Positions 41,418-50,603 are shown, counted from the first letter of the stretch. The stretch: DNA of 64,000 nt from Streptomyces sp. NBC_00234 (GCF_036195325.1 NZ_CP108101.1:6758001-6822000), one strand, 5' to 3'. The notes: generated from the sequence alone by a model not told the origin. Numbers and translations: made by a program.

Positions 41418-43517
41418 ATGACGACGAACTCAGCTGATGTGCTCGCCGACGCGCCCGCGTACGCCGCCGCTGTCGACCAGGCCGCGCAGGCCGCCGCCGC
41501 GTACTACGCCACGGGCGAGAGCACGCTCGACGACGACGCGTACGACCGCCTGGTGCGGGGGATCGCCGCCTACGAGGAGGAGAACCCCCAGGACGTGCTG
41601 GACACGTCCCCCACGGGCAAGGTCGCGGGCGGGGCCGCCGTCGGGGACGTACCGCACACCGTCCCCATGCTCTCCCTGGACAACGTCTTCTCCGCCGAGC
41701 AGTTCGTCACCTGGACCGCTTCCCTGGAGCGGCGCATCGGCAGACCCGTCGCCGCCTGGAGCGTGGAGCCGAAGCTCGACGGTCTGGCTGTCGCGGCGCG
41801 CTACCAGGAGGGCCGGCTGGAACGGCTGATCACCCGGGGCGACGGGACCGCGGGCGAGGACGTGTCACATGCGATCGGCACCGTCGTCGGCCTTCCCGAG
41901 CGGCTCGACGCGCCGGTGACGATCGAGGTGCGCGGCGAGGTCCTCATGACCACCGAGCAGTTCGAACAGGCCAACACGGTGCGTACGGAGCACGGCGGCG
42001 CCCCTTTCGCCAACCCGCGCAACGGCGCGGCCGGCACGCTCCGCGCCAAGGACCGCCCGTACCGGGTCGAGATGACGTTCTTCGCGTACGGTGCGCTCCC
42101 GCTGCCCGACTCCGGCGAACTGACCGGGACCCTGGCCGAGCTCCCGCACAGCGAGGTCCTCGCGTACGTCTCCGGGCTCGGCGTACACACGGCGGGGGAC
42201 ACGGAGGTGGCGCCGCGCACCGTCACCACCGTCGAGGAGGTGCAGTCCAGGGTCGAGGAAGTCGCCGCGCTGCGCGCCTCGTTGCCGTTCGGCATCGACG
42301 GCATCGTGATCAAGGCGGATCTGGCCGCCGACCAGCGCGAGGCCGGGTCCGGCACACGGGCGCCGCGCTGGGCCATCGCGTACAAGCTCCCGGCCGTCGA
42401 GAAGGTCACCCGGCTCCTGGGGGTCGAGTGGAACGTCGGCCGTACCGGCATCATCGCGCCGCGCGCCATCCTGGAACCGGTCGAGATCGACGGATCGACC
42501 GTCGGCTTCGCGACCCTGCACAACCCGGCCGACATCACCCGGCGGGATCTGCGCCTGGGCGACCGGGTGATGGTCTACAAGGCGGGCGACATCATCCCCC
42601 GCATCGAGGCGCCCGTCGCCCATCTGCGGACCGGTGAGGAACAGCCGATCGAGTTCCCGCAGACCTGCCCGCAGTGCGACTCCGAGATCGACACGAGCGA
42701 GCAGCGCTGGCGGTGCACGCGCGGGCGCAACTGCCGTCTGGTCGCGTCCGTTTCGTACGCGGCGGGCCGCGACCAGCTCGATATCGAGGGCCTCGGCTCC
42801 ACTCGCGTCGTCCAGCTCGTCGACGCCGGTCTCGTCGCCGACTTCGCCGACCTCTTCACCCTGGAACGCGAGCAGCTGCTCGCCCTGGACCGGATGGGCG
42901 AGACCTCCACCGACAATCTGCTGGCCGCCATCGAGACCGCCCGCAGCCGCCCGCTCTCCCGGGTGTTCTGCGCCCTCGGGGTGCGCGGCACGGGGCGCTC
43001 CATGTCCCGGCGGATCGCCCGGTACTTCGCCACCATGGACCGGATCGTCGCCGCGGACGCCGAGACGCTTCAGCGGGTCGACGGCATCGGCAAGGAGAAG
43101 GCGGCGGGCGTGGTCGCGGAGCTGGCGGAGCTCGCCCCGCTGATCGAGAAGCTGGTGAGCGCCGGCGTCAGCATGACGGAGCCCGGTGCGACGCCGCCGC
43201 CGGAGCCCGGCGCGGAGGCGGACGCGGAAGCGGGCGCCGGCGAGGGACGGCCGGAGCTGCCTCTCGACGGGATGACGGTGGTCGTCACCGGGGCCATGAC
43301 GGGTCCGCTGGAGAAGCTGTCCCGCAACCAGATGAACGAGCTGATCGAGCGTGCGGGCGGGAAGTCCTCGTCCAGTGTCTCCAAGCGGACGAGTCTGCTG
43401 GTCGCGGGGGAGAAGGCCGGTTCCAAGCGCACCAAGGCGGAGGATCTCGGTGTCCGGATCGCGGCTCCGGACGAGTTCGCCGAGCTGGTCGAGGCATTTC
43501 TCGCTGTGGAAGCCTGA
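41418..43517 (+). CDS. ligA: NAD-dependent DNA ligase, probably a second LigA
   Basis: A 699-residue LigA. Domain Ia is present (AAAYYATGESTLDDDAYDRLVRGI), the adenylated lysine is Lys119 in SVEPKLDGLAVAARY, with RGDGTAGEDVSHA, VRGEVLM, NPRNGAAGTLR, GIDGIVIKAD and the OB-fold. The zinc finger has four cysteines (TCPQCDSEID...WRCTRGRNCR), followed by helix-hairpin-helix repeats and a C-terminal BRCT domain (MTVVVTGAMTGPLEKLSRNQ) after an acidic Ala/Glu/Pro linker. It seals nicks using NAD+. Sequence details such as HTVPMLSLDNVFSAEQF and the isolated context suggest a divergent paralogue rather than the essential copy. Confidence 0.93.
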   Translation: MTTNSADVLADAPAYAAAVDQAAQAAAAYYATGESTLDDDAYDRLVRGIAAYEEENPQDVLDTSPTGKVAGGAAVGDVPHTVPMLSLDNVFSAEQFVTWTASLERRIGRPVAAWSVEPKLDGLAVAARYQEGRLERLITRGDGTAGEDVSHAIGTVVGLPERLDAPVTIEVRGEVLMTTEQFEQANTVRTEHGGAPFANPRNGAAGTLRAKDRPYRVEMTFFAYGALPLPDSGELTGTLAELPHSEVLAYVSGLGVHTAGDTEVAPRTVTTVEEVQSRVEEVAALRASLPFGIDGIVIKADLAADQREAGSGTRAPRWAIAYKLPAVEKVTRLLGVEWNVGRTGIIAPRAILEPVEIDGSTVGFATLHNPADITRRDLRLGDRVMVYKAGDIIPRIEAPVAHLRTGEEQPIEFPQTCPQCDSEIDTSEQRWRCTRGRNCRLVASVSYAAGRDQLDIEGLGSTRVVQLVDAGLVADFADLFTLEREQLLALDRMGETSTDNLLAAIETARSRPLSRVFCALGVRGTGRSMSRRIARYFATMDRIVAADAETLQRVDGIGKEKAAGVVAELAELAPLIEKLVSAGVSMTEPGATPPPEPGAEADAEAGAGEGRPELPLDGMTVVVTGAMTGPLEKLSRNQMNELIERAGGKSSSSVSKRTSLLVAGEKAGSKRTKAEDLGVRIAAPDEFAELVEAFLAVEA

Positions 43518-43631
43518 GGAAATGACGGAAGCCGCCCTTTGATTCCTCAAGGAAGTGGCGTTCTCTTCCCCGGTATTGCATAGTGAGGGATCGATCGGGC
43601 CTCGCTATCTGCGGGCCGGGGGTGAGGGGCG

Positions 43632-44468
43632 ATGAGTTCTTTGCGCGAGAGTCGGCGACACGGCCGGCCGGTCCACCGGCGGCAGGTCCAGGGGCAGCCG
43701 GGCCACGGACGCCCCCCGGGCATGCGTGGCCTCGCCATCGATCTCGGCAGCTCCCGGACCCGGGCCTGGGTCCCGGGGCGCGGACTCGTCCTCGACCCCC
43801 TGACGGAGGACGCCGCCCGGCGGCCCGTCCGACGCGGACGCATCGTCGACCCCGAATCCTGCGGCAGGCTGCTCGGCCGCATCGCCGACGCGGCGCTGGG
43901 ACCCGACCGCAGTGACACCGTGATGGTCCTCAGCCTTCCCGTCCTCGCCGGTGCCGAGCACCGCAGGGCGGCGAAGGAGCTCCTCACCGCGCTCGGGCCC
44001 GCCGGCGTCGTCGTCCTCGACAGCGCCAGGGCCGCCGCCGCGTACGCGGACCCCCGCGGCGGCGGTCCGCTGCTCGTCATCGACATGGGCGCCGAACTGA
44101 CCGAAGTCACCCTGCTCGTCGACGGGATGGTCGCGGACGCCCGCCAGGCGGAGTCCGGCCTCAGCGACCCCGCGGCCGATTCCGTGCCCGGCGCCGTCGT
44201 CCGTTCCGTGCTGGAAATGATCATGTCGATGTGGCGGCAGGACCGGAACGGAGCGCTCCGCGGCGCCCTGCGCAAGGGACCCCTGCTGGCCGGCGGCGGG
44301 GCCCTGCGCCCCGACATCACCAACCGGATCGCGGTCCGCCTCGGTGTGCCGGTCCGTCTCGCCGACGACCCCTCGACCGCGGTCGTGCGCGGGGCCGGGC
44401 TGATTCTCGGCTCCGTCCTGCGCCACCCGGCAGCGGCACACGCAGCCCCTCCCGGCCGCCCGAGGTGA
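43632..44468 (+). CDS. Short MreB-like actin-fold protein
   Basis: A 278-residue actin/Hsp70-fold protein, about 60 residues shorter than MreB. The nucleotide signature blocks are phosphate-1 GLAIDLGSSRTRAWVPGRG, phosphate-2 LLVIDMGAELTEVTLLVDG and adenosine LLAGGGALRPDITNRIAVRLG. The segments for subdomains IB and IIB look reduced. Streptomycetes are known to carry such a third, shortened MreB-like protein besides MreB and Mbl, whose role is unclear. The ATG at 43632 follows GTGAGGGGCG. Its stop overlaps the start of a secreted protein gene by four bases, and SecDF follows, so a role at the membrane or in secretion is suggested. Confidence 0.82.
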   Translation: MSSLRESRRHGRPVHRRQVQGQPGHGRPPGMRGLAIDLGSSRTRAWVPGRGLVLDPLTEDAARRPVRRGRIVDPESCGRLLGRIADAALGPDRSDTVMVLSLPVLAGAEHRRAAKELLTALGPAGVVVLDSARAAAAYADPRGGGPLLVIDMGAELTEVTLLVDGMVADARQAESGLSDPAADSVPGAVVRSVLEMIMSMWRQDRNGALRGALRKGPLLAGGGALRPDITNRIAVRLGVPVRLADDPSTAVVRGAGLILGSVLRHPAAAHAAPPGRPR

Positions 44469-45088
44469 CCCCCCTTCCGGGGGCGCCCCGGGGGAACACA
44501 CACCCGTGGGGCAGGCCCCACTCCCGGTCCGCAGGCGCCCGGCACCTCCTGGCCGCGCTCCTCCTCACCGTCCTCGCCCTCGTCGGCGGCGCCCCCGCAG
44601 CGGTGGCGGCCGGTCTCCCGGCCGCCACGTCCGCGGGCCCGTCATCGGGCGCCCACGCTCCCGCCGCGCACCCTCCGGCCCCGCACACCGACCGGACGGC
44701 GCGCCCGGGGCACCCCCACGACACCCGCCGGCCCCGCACCCTCGCGCCGACCGCCCAGGAGCCCCGCCGGCCCGGCCCCCCGGCAGCGTCCCCGCCCCGG
44801 CGCGCCGGGGCGCCCGGCGGCGATCCCACGGGACCGCCACGGGCCGGCACCGAACGCCCCCACGCCTCGCCGTGCGTTCAGTCGCCCGGCCACCTCGCCC
44901 TGCCGCCGTGCCAACTCCGTACGGCCGTGCCGCACGCCACCGGGCCGCGCCCGGCCGGCGCTCCCGTTCTCGTACCCGGGCGCGCCTGCGCAGCGCTGCC
45001 CGGTGTACGGGGTCCTCCCGCAGGCCCGGCCGGTCACCCGACCGGTCCCCGGACCTGTTCCACAGAGCAGCCGTTCCGTCCTCGCTGA
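44465..45088 (+). CDS. Secreted Pro/Ala-rich hypothetical protein
   Basis: A 207-residue protein starting at a GTG (44465) that overlaps the previous stop (GTGA). After a 25-residue basic n-region comes the hydrophobic segment HLLAALLLTVLALVGGAPAAVAAG with a typical cleavage site (AVAA-G). The mature part is rich in Pro, Ala, Arg, His and Thr and has five cysteines in the second half (PCVQSPG, PPCQLR, RACAALPG, RTCSTEQ), which could form disulfides outside the cell. No domain is recognisable. It is easy to miss because the region is open in several frames, but the coupling to the MreB-like gene and the signal peptide support it. Confidence 0.6.
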   Translation: MTPLPGAPRGNTHPWGRPHSRSAGARHLLAALLLTVLALVGGAPAAVAAGLPAATSAGPSSGAHAPAAHPPAPHTDRTARPGHPHDTRRPRTLAPTAQEPRRPGPPAASPPRRAGAPGGDPTGPPRAGTERPHASPCVQSPGHLALPPCQLRTAVPHATGPRPAGAPVLVPGRACAALPGVRGPPAGPAGHPTGPRTCSTEQPFRPR

Positions 45089-45123
45089 GGTGAGGGCGGC
45101 CGGCGCCCCCTCGGAGGATTCCC

Positions 45124-47418
45124 ATGACTCGCGCCACCACGGTGCGAGCGGTTCTGGCTGCCGCCGTTCTGCTCGTCTCCGTGTACATCACGCTGACCAT
45201 GTCACCCGCACTCGGCCTCGATCTGCGGGGCGGCACCCGCATGGTGCTCCAGGCCAAGGACTCCGCCACCGCCGTGGCGGACCGGGAGAGCACCGACCGC
45301 ACCCTGGAGGTCCTCCGCCAGCGCATCGACTCCCTCGGTGTCGCCGAGCCGACGCTGACCCGCTCGGGCGAGGACCGGATCATCGTCGAACTGCCCGACG
45401 TGCAGGACCCGCGCAAGGCCGCCGAGGTCCTCGGCAGAACCGCCCAGCTGACCTTCCACGCCGTGCAGGGACCGGGTAGTCCCGAGGCGAAGGGCGACAA
45501 GGACCGGCTGTCCCTGCCCGACGAGCGGGGCCGCCACCTCGCGCTCGGCCCCGCGCAGCTCTCCGGCGCCGGGGTGAAGGACGCGACCGCCGTCTTCGAC
45601 GCCCAGCAGGGCGCCGGCTGGACCGTGGACCTCGCCTTCCACAAGGACGCGGCCCGGGACTGGACGGCGCTGACCGGCAAGGCCGCCTGTCACCCCGCCC
45701 AGGACGACCGGCGCAGGGTCGCGATCGTCCTGGACCAGCAGGTGATCTCCTCGCCGCAGGTGGACCCCTCGGTCGGCTGCGACGTGGGCATCCCGTCCGG
45801 ATCGACCCGCATCACCGGTTCCTTCTCGGCCGACGAAGCCCGCGAACTCGCGCTCCTCGTCCAGGGCGGCGCGCTCCCCGTCCCCGTGGAGATCGTCGAA
45901 CAGCGGACCGTCGGCCCGACGCTCGGCGCCGCGGCCATCGACGCCAGTGCCGCTGCCGCCCTCATCGGAGCCACCGCCACCGCCCTCTTCATCACCTTCG
46001 TGTACCGGCTCTTCGGCGCGCTCGCCGCCGTCGCCCTCGCCGCGTACGGCGTCATCTCCTACGCCGCGCTGGTCGCCCTCGGCGTCACGCTCACGCTTCC
46101 CGGGCTCGCCGGGTTCGTCCTCGCCATCGGGATGGCGGTCGATGCCAACGTGCTTGTCTTCGAGCGGGCCCGCGAAGAGTGCGCGGACCGCCCGAGCCGG
46201 TCCCTGCGCTCCGCGCTCGCCGCAGGATTCCGTAACGCCCGCAGCGCCGTGGCCGACTCGAACGTGACGACCCTCATTGCGGCGGGACTCCTCTTCCTCC
46301 TGGGCTCCGGACCCGTCAAGGGCTTCGGCGTCACGCTCGCGATCGGCGTGCTCGCGTCGATGTTCTCCGCGCTCGTCATCGCCCGCGCGCTCACCGAGAC
46401 GGCGGCCCGATCACGGTTCGTCAGCGACTACCGGGGCGTCAACGGCATCGCCCGTCCCGGCCGCGTACGGACGTGGCTGACCCGCCGCGATCCGCGGCTG
46501 TTCGCGTCACCGCGCCGCTGGCTGATGGTCTCCATCGCCGTGGTCGCCTTCGCCGTGCTCGGCATCCTCGTGCGCGGGGTCGGCCTCGGCGTCGAGTTCA
46601 CCGGCGGACGTCTCGTCGAGTACTCCACCAGCCGCCCCGTCGACGTGGAGACCGCCCGCACGGCCATCGCCGCCGCCGGCTTCGGGGACGCCGAGGTCAC
46701 CACGGCGGGCGCGGGGGACCTCTCCGTACGCACCGGAGAGCTCGACAACGACGAGGAGCACGCGCTCCGTGCGGCGCTGGCCGCCGAGGGAGGGGAAACG
46801 GCCAAGGTGCGCGACGAGCTGATCGGCCCCAGCCTCGGCGACGAACTGCGGCGCAACGCCCTGATCGCCCTCGCCGTCGCCGTGTCCGTCCAGCTCGCCT
46901 ATCTGGCCGTCCGGTTCCGCTGGACGTTCGCCGTGGCATCGGTCGGAGCGCTGGTCCACGACATCGTCGTACTCGTCGGCGCCTTCGCCTGGCTGGGGCG
47001 CACCGTCGACGGCATCTTCCTGGCGGCCCTGCTCACCGTCATCGGCTACTCCGTCAACGACTCGGTGGTGGTCTTCGACCGGGTCCGCGAGCTGTGGGCC
47101 AGGAACCGGAGGCTGCCGCTCGCCACCGTCGCCGACCGGGCCGTCCTGCAGACCGTCCCCAGAACCGTCAACACCGGCATGGGCGCGCTCTTCATCCTCG
47201 TCGCGCTCGCCGTGCTCGGCGGCGACTCCCTGGCGGACTTCGCCCTCGCCCTGCTCATCGGCGTCTGCGTCGGTACGTACTCCTCGGTGCTCACCGCGGT
47301 GCCGCTCGCCCTCGTTCTGGAAAGGAGCAGCAAGGCCCCGCCGCCGGTCCGCACCTCCAAGCGCAGGACGGCCCCCGCGCCGCGCGGCGGCACGCTCGAC
47401 AACGGCGCCAGGGTCTGA
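45124..47418 (+). CDS. secDF: Fused protein translocase subunit SecDF
   Basis: A 764-residue SecD-SecF fusion of the RND superfamily, which uses proton flow to pull exported proteins through SecYEG. The SecD half has the first membrane helix, GLDLRGGTRMVLQ, LRQRIDSLGVAEPTLTRSGEDRIIVELP, the P1 domain, and the helix cluster from about 265 with IGMAVDANVLVFERAREE (the conserved Asp). The SecF half starts near 475 (WLMVSIAVVAFAVLGILVRG, GVEFTGGRLVEY) and ends with VIGYSVNDSVVVFDRVREL and NTGMGALFILVALAVLGG. The P1 region is compact. The common arrangement in actinobacteria is separate secD and secF, so this is probably a paralogue. GGAGG precedes the ATG. Confidence 0.92.
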   Translation: MTRATTVRAVLAAAVLLVSVYITLTMSPALGLDLRGGTRMVLQAKDSATAVADRESTDRTLEVLRQRIDSLGVAEPTLTRSGEDRIIVELPDVQDPRKAAEVLGRTAQLTFHAVQGPGSPEAKGDKDRLSLPDERGRHLALGPAQLSGAGVKDATAVFDAQQGAGWTVDLAFHKDAARDWTALTGKAACHPAQDDRRRVAIVLDQQVISSPQVDPSVGCDVGIPSGSTRITGSFSADEARELALLVQGGALPVPVEIVEQRTVGPTLGAAAIDASAAAALIGATATALFITFVYRLFGALAAVALAAYGVISYAALVALGVTLTLPGLAGFVLAIGMAVDANVLVFERAREECADRPSRSLRSALAAGFRNARSAVADSNVTTLIAAGLLFLLGSGPVKGFGVTLAIGVLASMFSALVIARALTETAARSRFVSDYRGVNGIARPGRVRTWLTRRDPRLFASPRRWLMVSIAVVAFAVLGILVRGVGLGVEFTGGRLVEYSTSRPVDVETARTAIAAAGFGDAEVTTAGAGDLSVRTGELDNDEEHALRAALAAEGGETAKVRDELIGPSLGDELRRNALIALAVAVSVQLAYLAVRFRWTFAVASVGALVHDIVVLVGAFAWLGRTVDGIFLAALLTVIGYSVNDSVVVFDRVRELWARNRRLPLATVADRAVLQTVPRTVNTGMGALFILVALAVLGGDSLADFALALLIGVCVGTYSSVLTAVPLALVLERSSKAPPPVRTSKRRTAPAPRGGTLDNGARV

Positions 47419-47510
47419 GGCGACGCCGTGTCAATCGCGGCAGCGGTCGCACGGAGACCGTAACGTCACGGGCACTGTTGGTCCGCCCGTCGCAGGCAGG
47501 GAGCCGTGTC

Positions 47511-47816
47511 ATGCCCGATGAACCGCTGTCGCAGGAAGAGATCGAGGCGCGGCTGGGTGACCTGCCCGGCTGGACGCTGGAGGGGAGCCGGATCGCCCGC
47601 AGTTACCGGCTCCCCTCGCACTTCGCCGCCGCCGCCCTGACCGTCCATGTCGCGCAGATCCAGGAGGAGCTCGGCCACCACTCGGATCTGACGCTCGGCT
47701 ACAACACCGTCGGGCTGTCCGTGAACACGCACTCCGCGGGCGGTGCGGTGACCGAGAAGGACCTGGCCCTGGCGACGCGGGTGGAGGCCGTCGCTCCGGC
47801 CCACGGCGCCCGGTGA
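47511..47816 (+). CDS. 4a-hydroxytetrahydrobiopterin dehydratase (pterin-4-alpha-carbinolamine dehydratase)
   Basis: A 101-residue PCD/DCoH protein. LSQEEIEARLGDLPGWTLEGSRIARSYRLPS is the family opening; the active-site pattern is QEELGHHSDLTLGYNTVGLSVNTHSAGGAVTEKDLALA, with the H-H and T-H histidines. It dehydrates 4a-hydroxytetrahydropterin to quinonoid dihydropterin, recycling the cofactor of aromatic amino-acid hydroxylases; no such hydroxylase is visible in the window. It lies 92 bp after secDF and converges on a LysR gene. Confidence 0.9.
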   Translation: MPDEPLSQEEIEARLGDLPGWTLEGSRIARSYRLPSHFAAAALTVHVAQIQEELGHHSDLTLGYNTVGLSVNTHSAGGAVTEKDLALATRVEAVAPAHGAR

Positions 47817-47853
47817 CACCGGCGCCGCGCCCCTTGCCACGGCTGTCCGTGGC

Positions 47854-48816
47854 TCAGGGCGTGGCGCCGAACCGGGGGTGGGCGGCGAGCCAGCGGGTGT
47901 AACTGTCGCTGCGCTCCACGGCCTCCGCGTACGCGGCCCGGGTGTGCCCGATCACCGCGACGGCCGCGGCGTCCGCGGCCGGCGAACGCGGATGCCAGCC
48001 GAGCAGATGACGCCAGCTCAGCGGCGATCCGGCGAGCGGCCGGGTCACGAGACCCGGCGTCGGCGGGAACGTCGCCCGGCACAGCCCCACGGCCCGCCCC
48101 ACCTGCACCAGATGCACGACGGACGCCGTGTCCGTCTCGTACACCGACACCGGGGTGAAACCGGCCCGTGCGCACGCGGTGGCGAAGCAGTCCGCGAAGC
48201 AGCCGTCGCCGGGGACGTCCACCCAGCACTCGTCCGCCAGAGCGGACAGCTCCAGCTCCGCCCGGCCCGCCAGGGGATGGCTCTCCGGCAGCATCACGAA
48301 CACCGGGTCCACCCCGACGACCCGCCAGCTGAGCCGGTCCGGTTCCGGAGGCGGGCTCTCGCCGCATGCGCCGATCAGGGCGAAGTCGAGCCGCCCGCCG
48401 ATCAGCAGTGCGGCGATCTCGGCCACCGACCACGTGGTGTACGTGGACACCGGCGCCGCCGGGTGGGCGGCGGCCAGCCGGTCGACGAGTCCGCCGAGCA
48501 GCGGGCCGTGCGTCCCGCCGAGCCGGAAGCGTTCCATCGCACCCGAGGCATGGGCGAACCGCACCGCCTCCTCCTGGAGTTCGCTCACGGCGGGCAGCAC
48601 CACCCTGGCCCGTTCGAGCACCAGCTCGCCGAGCGGCGTGGGCCGCGACCCCGTGTGGTCCCGGTCGAAGAGCGGTCCCCCGAGCGCCTTCTCGATCCGT
48701 CGCAACTGGGCACTGAGCGCCGGTTGCGCCAGCCCCAGGGAGGCGGCGGCCTTGGTCAGGCTTCCGGTGTCGGCAATGGCACGTACGGTCCGCAGATGGC
48801 GCAACTCCAGCTCCAT
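47854..48816 (-). CDS. LysR family transcriptional regulator
   Basis: A 320-residue LysR-type regulator. The N-terminal winged helix is ELRHLRTVRAIADTGSLTKAAASLGLAQPALSAQLRRIEKALGGPLFDRD. The effector domain from about 95 contains LGGTHGPLLGGLVDRL, LIGGRLDFALIGACGE and VGRAVGLCRATFPPTPGL. The two PxL-type hinge segments are present. It is divergent from the methyltransferase at 48909 with only 92 bp between them, so that gene may be its target. Effector unknown. Confidence 0.9.
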   Translation of the reverse strand: MELELRHLRTVRAIADTGSLTKAAASLGLAQPALSAQLRRIEKALGGPLFDRDHTGSRPTPLGELVLERARVVLPAVSELQEEAVRFAHASGAMERFRLGGTHGPLLGGLVDRLAAAHPAAPVSTYTTWSVAEIAALLIGGRLDFALIGACGESPPPEPDRLSWRVVGVDPVFVMLPESHPLAGRAELELSALADECWVDVPGDGCFADCFATACARAGFTPVSVYETDTASVVHLVQVGRAVGLCRATFPPTPGLVTRPLAGSPLSWRHLLGWHPRSPAADAAAVAVIGHTRAAYAEAVERSDSYTRWLAAHPRFGATP

Positions 48817-48895
48817 AAACGCACGTTATGGGCCGGGAGGACGGAGCGGCAATATGCGTGTGTCCCTTCTGCCCCGCGATGTCAGACCTGTGTTC

Positions 48896-48901
48896 TAGAG
48901 T
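48896..48901 (+). promoter_or_regulatory. -10 box suggesting a leaderless methyltransferase transcript
   Basis: TAGAGT lies at 48896-48901, seven bases before the GTG at 48909. A transcript starting the usual distance from this box would begin at or next to the start codon. No good -35 hexamer is visible at the optimal spacing. Confidence 0.35.
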
Positions 48902-48908
48902 CATCGAC

Positions 48909-49646
48909 GTGCTGGACTACAACACCGAGGCAGCGGTCTACGACACCACGCGCGGCGGCGTGCCCCGCGCCCAGGCCGCGGCTCGTGCCGTCCTCGGCCT
49001 GATCCCGCCCACGGCCCGCGTCCTGCTGGACATCGGCTGCGGTACGGGCCTGGTGACCGAGCGCATGGCGCTCGGCCGCCCCGGACTCCGGGTGATCGGC
49101 GCCGATGCCTCGCCCGGCATGGCGCGGATGGCGCACCAGCGGGTCGGCGCGGTGGCACTCGCCGACGTACGGCGGCTGCCGCTGGCCGCCGGGGCGGTCG
49201 ACGCCGTCAGCGCGGTCTGGCTGCTGCACCTGCTGAGAACCGAGGGAGCCGTGGAGGCCGTCGTGGCCGAAGCGGCCAGGGTCCTGAAGCCGGGCGGAGT
49301 GCTCGTCACCACGGTCGACAAGGACGCGGGACATGACGTGGGAAGCGATATCGACGACCTCTTCGCCCCGTACCTCACCTCGGAAGCCTCGGACGGTGCC
49401 GAGAGGGTCGGCGCGTACGCCGAGCGGCACGGCCTGGAGCAGGTCGGCGAGGCCCGGTTCGTCGGCCACGGGCAGGGACGCTCACCGCTCGACACGGCGC
49501 GCGCCGTGCGCCGGGGACAGTTCACCTCGCGGCTCCACCTGCCGGGGAACGCGGCCGAACGGCTCGCGATGCGGCTCACCGGCCTGCCCGAAGCCGACCG
49601 GCCGCGCCCCGACCCCGAGTACCGCCTGCTGGCTTTCCGCCGCTGA
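48909..49646 (+). CDS. Class I SAM-dependent methyltransferase
   Basis: A 245-residue methyltransferase. Motif I is RVLLDIGCGTGLVTERMA (38-55), then RVIGADASPGMARMA, VALADVRRLPLAAGAVDAVSAVWLLHLL and EAARVLKPGGVLVTTVD. The GTG at 48909 opens with VLDYNTEAAVYDTTRGG, the expected family start, but has no Shine-Dalgarno site, in line with leaderless translation; an ATG at 48879 is an alternative. The substrate is unknown. Divergent from a LysR regulator. Confidence 0.87.
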   Translation: MLDYNTEAAVYDTTRGGVPRAQAAARAVLGLIPPTARVLLDIGCGTGLVTERMALGRPGLRVIGADASPGMARMAHQRVGAVALADVRRLPLAAGAVDAVSAVWLLHLLRTEGAVEAVVAEAARVLKPGGVLVTTVDKDAGHDVGSDIDDLFAPYLTSEASDGAERVGAYAERHGLEQVGEARFVGHGQGRSPLDTARAVRRGQFTSRLHLPGNAAERLAMRLTGLPEADRPRPDPEYRLLAFRR

Positions 49647-49670
49647 CGGCACCCGGGGCCCGTCTCACCC

Positions 49671-50522
49671 TCATACCTGCCAGGCGCCGTCCTCGGCGGC
49701 CTCCCGCGCGAACGCGCCGAAGTCCTTCGGATCCCGGCCGAGGACGCGCTTCACCCCGTCCGTCGTCACCGCGTTGTGCCCGTCCAGCAGCATCGTGAAC
49801 AGCTCGGCCAGGAAGCCCGCTTCGGCCTCCGGCATGCCGTACTCCGCGAGCGCCGCCGCGTACTGGTCCCCGCTCACCGGCACGTACCGCACCTCATGCC
49901 CCGTCACCGCCGAGATCTCCGCGGCCACCTCGTCGAAGGTCAGCAGCCGCGGCCCGGTCAGCTCGTGCAGCTCCTCGCCACGGCCCTCCCCGGTGAGCGC
50001 GGCCACGACCACGTCCGCCAGGTCGTCGGCGTCCACGAACGGCTCGGCGGTGGCTCCCGCCGGGAACACCAGCTCACCGCCCAGCACCCCGTCCACCAGG
50101 GCACCCTCACTGAAGTTCTGCGTGAAGAACGCGGACCGTACGACGGTGAGGTCCACCCCGCGGGCCGCGCCGCGCAGGGCTTCCTCCGCGACCACCGCCT
50201 GCGGCTCGCCGCGCCCGGAGAGCAGCACCATCCGTCGTACGCCGCTCTCCGCCGCGATCCTGCCGAACGCCTCCATGGCCTCCGCCGCGCCGGGCGCCGC
50301 GAGGTCGGGGTAGTACGTCACGTACGCCGCGTCCGCGCCGCGCAGGGCCGCTCCCCAGCCCGACTCGTCCTCCCAGTCGAACGGCACGCCGCCCCTGCGC
50401 GAGCCCGCCCGCACCGGGACGCCGAGAGCGGTGAGCCGCTCCACCACCCGGCGGCCGGTCTTGCCCGTTCCGCTCGTCACCAGCACTGTGTCCTGCTTCG
50501 GGTTCTCCGTGTTCGTTGTCAT
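49671..50522 (-). CDS. NmrA-like NAD(P)-binding reductase
   Basis: A 283-residue atypical SDR. The Rossmann motif is TVLVTSGTGKTGRRVVERL, followed by GADAAYVTYYPDLAAPG, RRMVLLSGRGEPQAVVAEEAL and VDLTVVRSAFFTQNFSEGAL, and PFVDADDLADVVVAALTG. This matches NmrA/azoreductase-like SDRs that act as NAD(P)-sensing or reducing proteins. It is divergent from an AraC gene by 81 bp, which suggests the AraC protein controls it. It converges on the methyltransferase at 48909. Confidence 0.88.
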   Translation of the reverse strand: MTTNTENPKQDTVLVTSGTGKTGRRVVERLTALGVPVRAGSRRGGVPFDWEDESGWGAALRGADAAYVTYYPDLAAPGAAEAMEAFGRIAAESGVRRMVLLSGRGEPQAVVAEEALRGAARGVDLTVVRSAFFTQNFSEGALVDGVLGGELVFPAGATAEPFVDADDLADVVVAALTGEGRGEELHELTGPRLLTFDEVAAEISAVTGHEVRYVPVSGDQYAAALAEYGMPEAEAGFLAELFTMLLDGHNAVTTDGVKRVLGRDPKDFGAFAREAAEDGAWQV

Positions 50523-50603
50523 GTCTCAAGGTTCGCCGGGCGGTTCGGCCCGCACCATCCTCGACCGTCTCGCCTCCATGCGCGTGCGTCTACGCTGGCC
50601 CGC

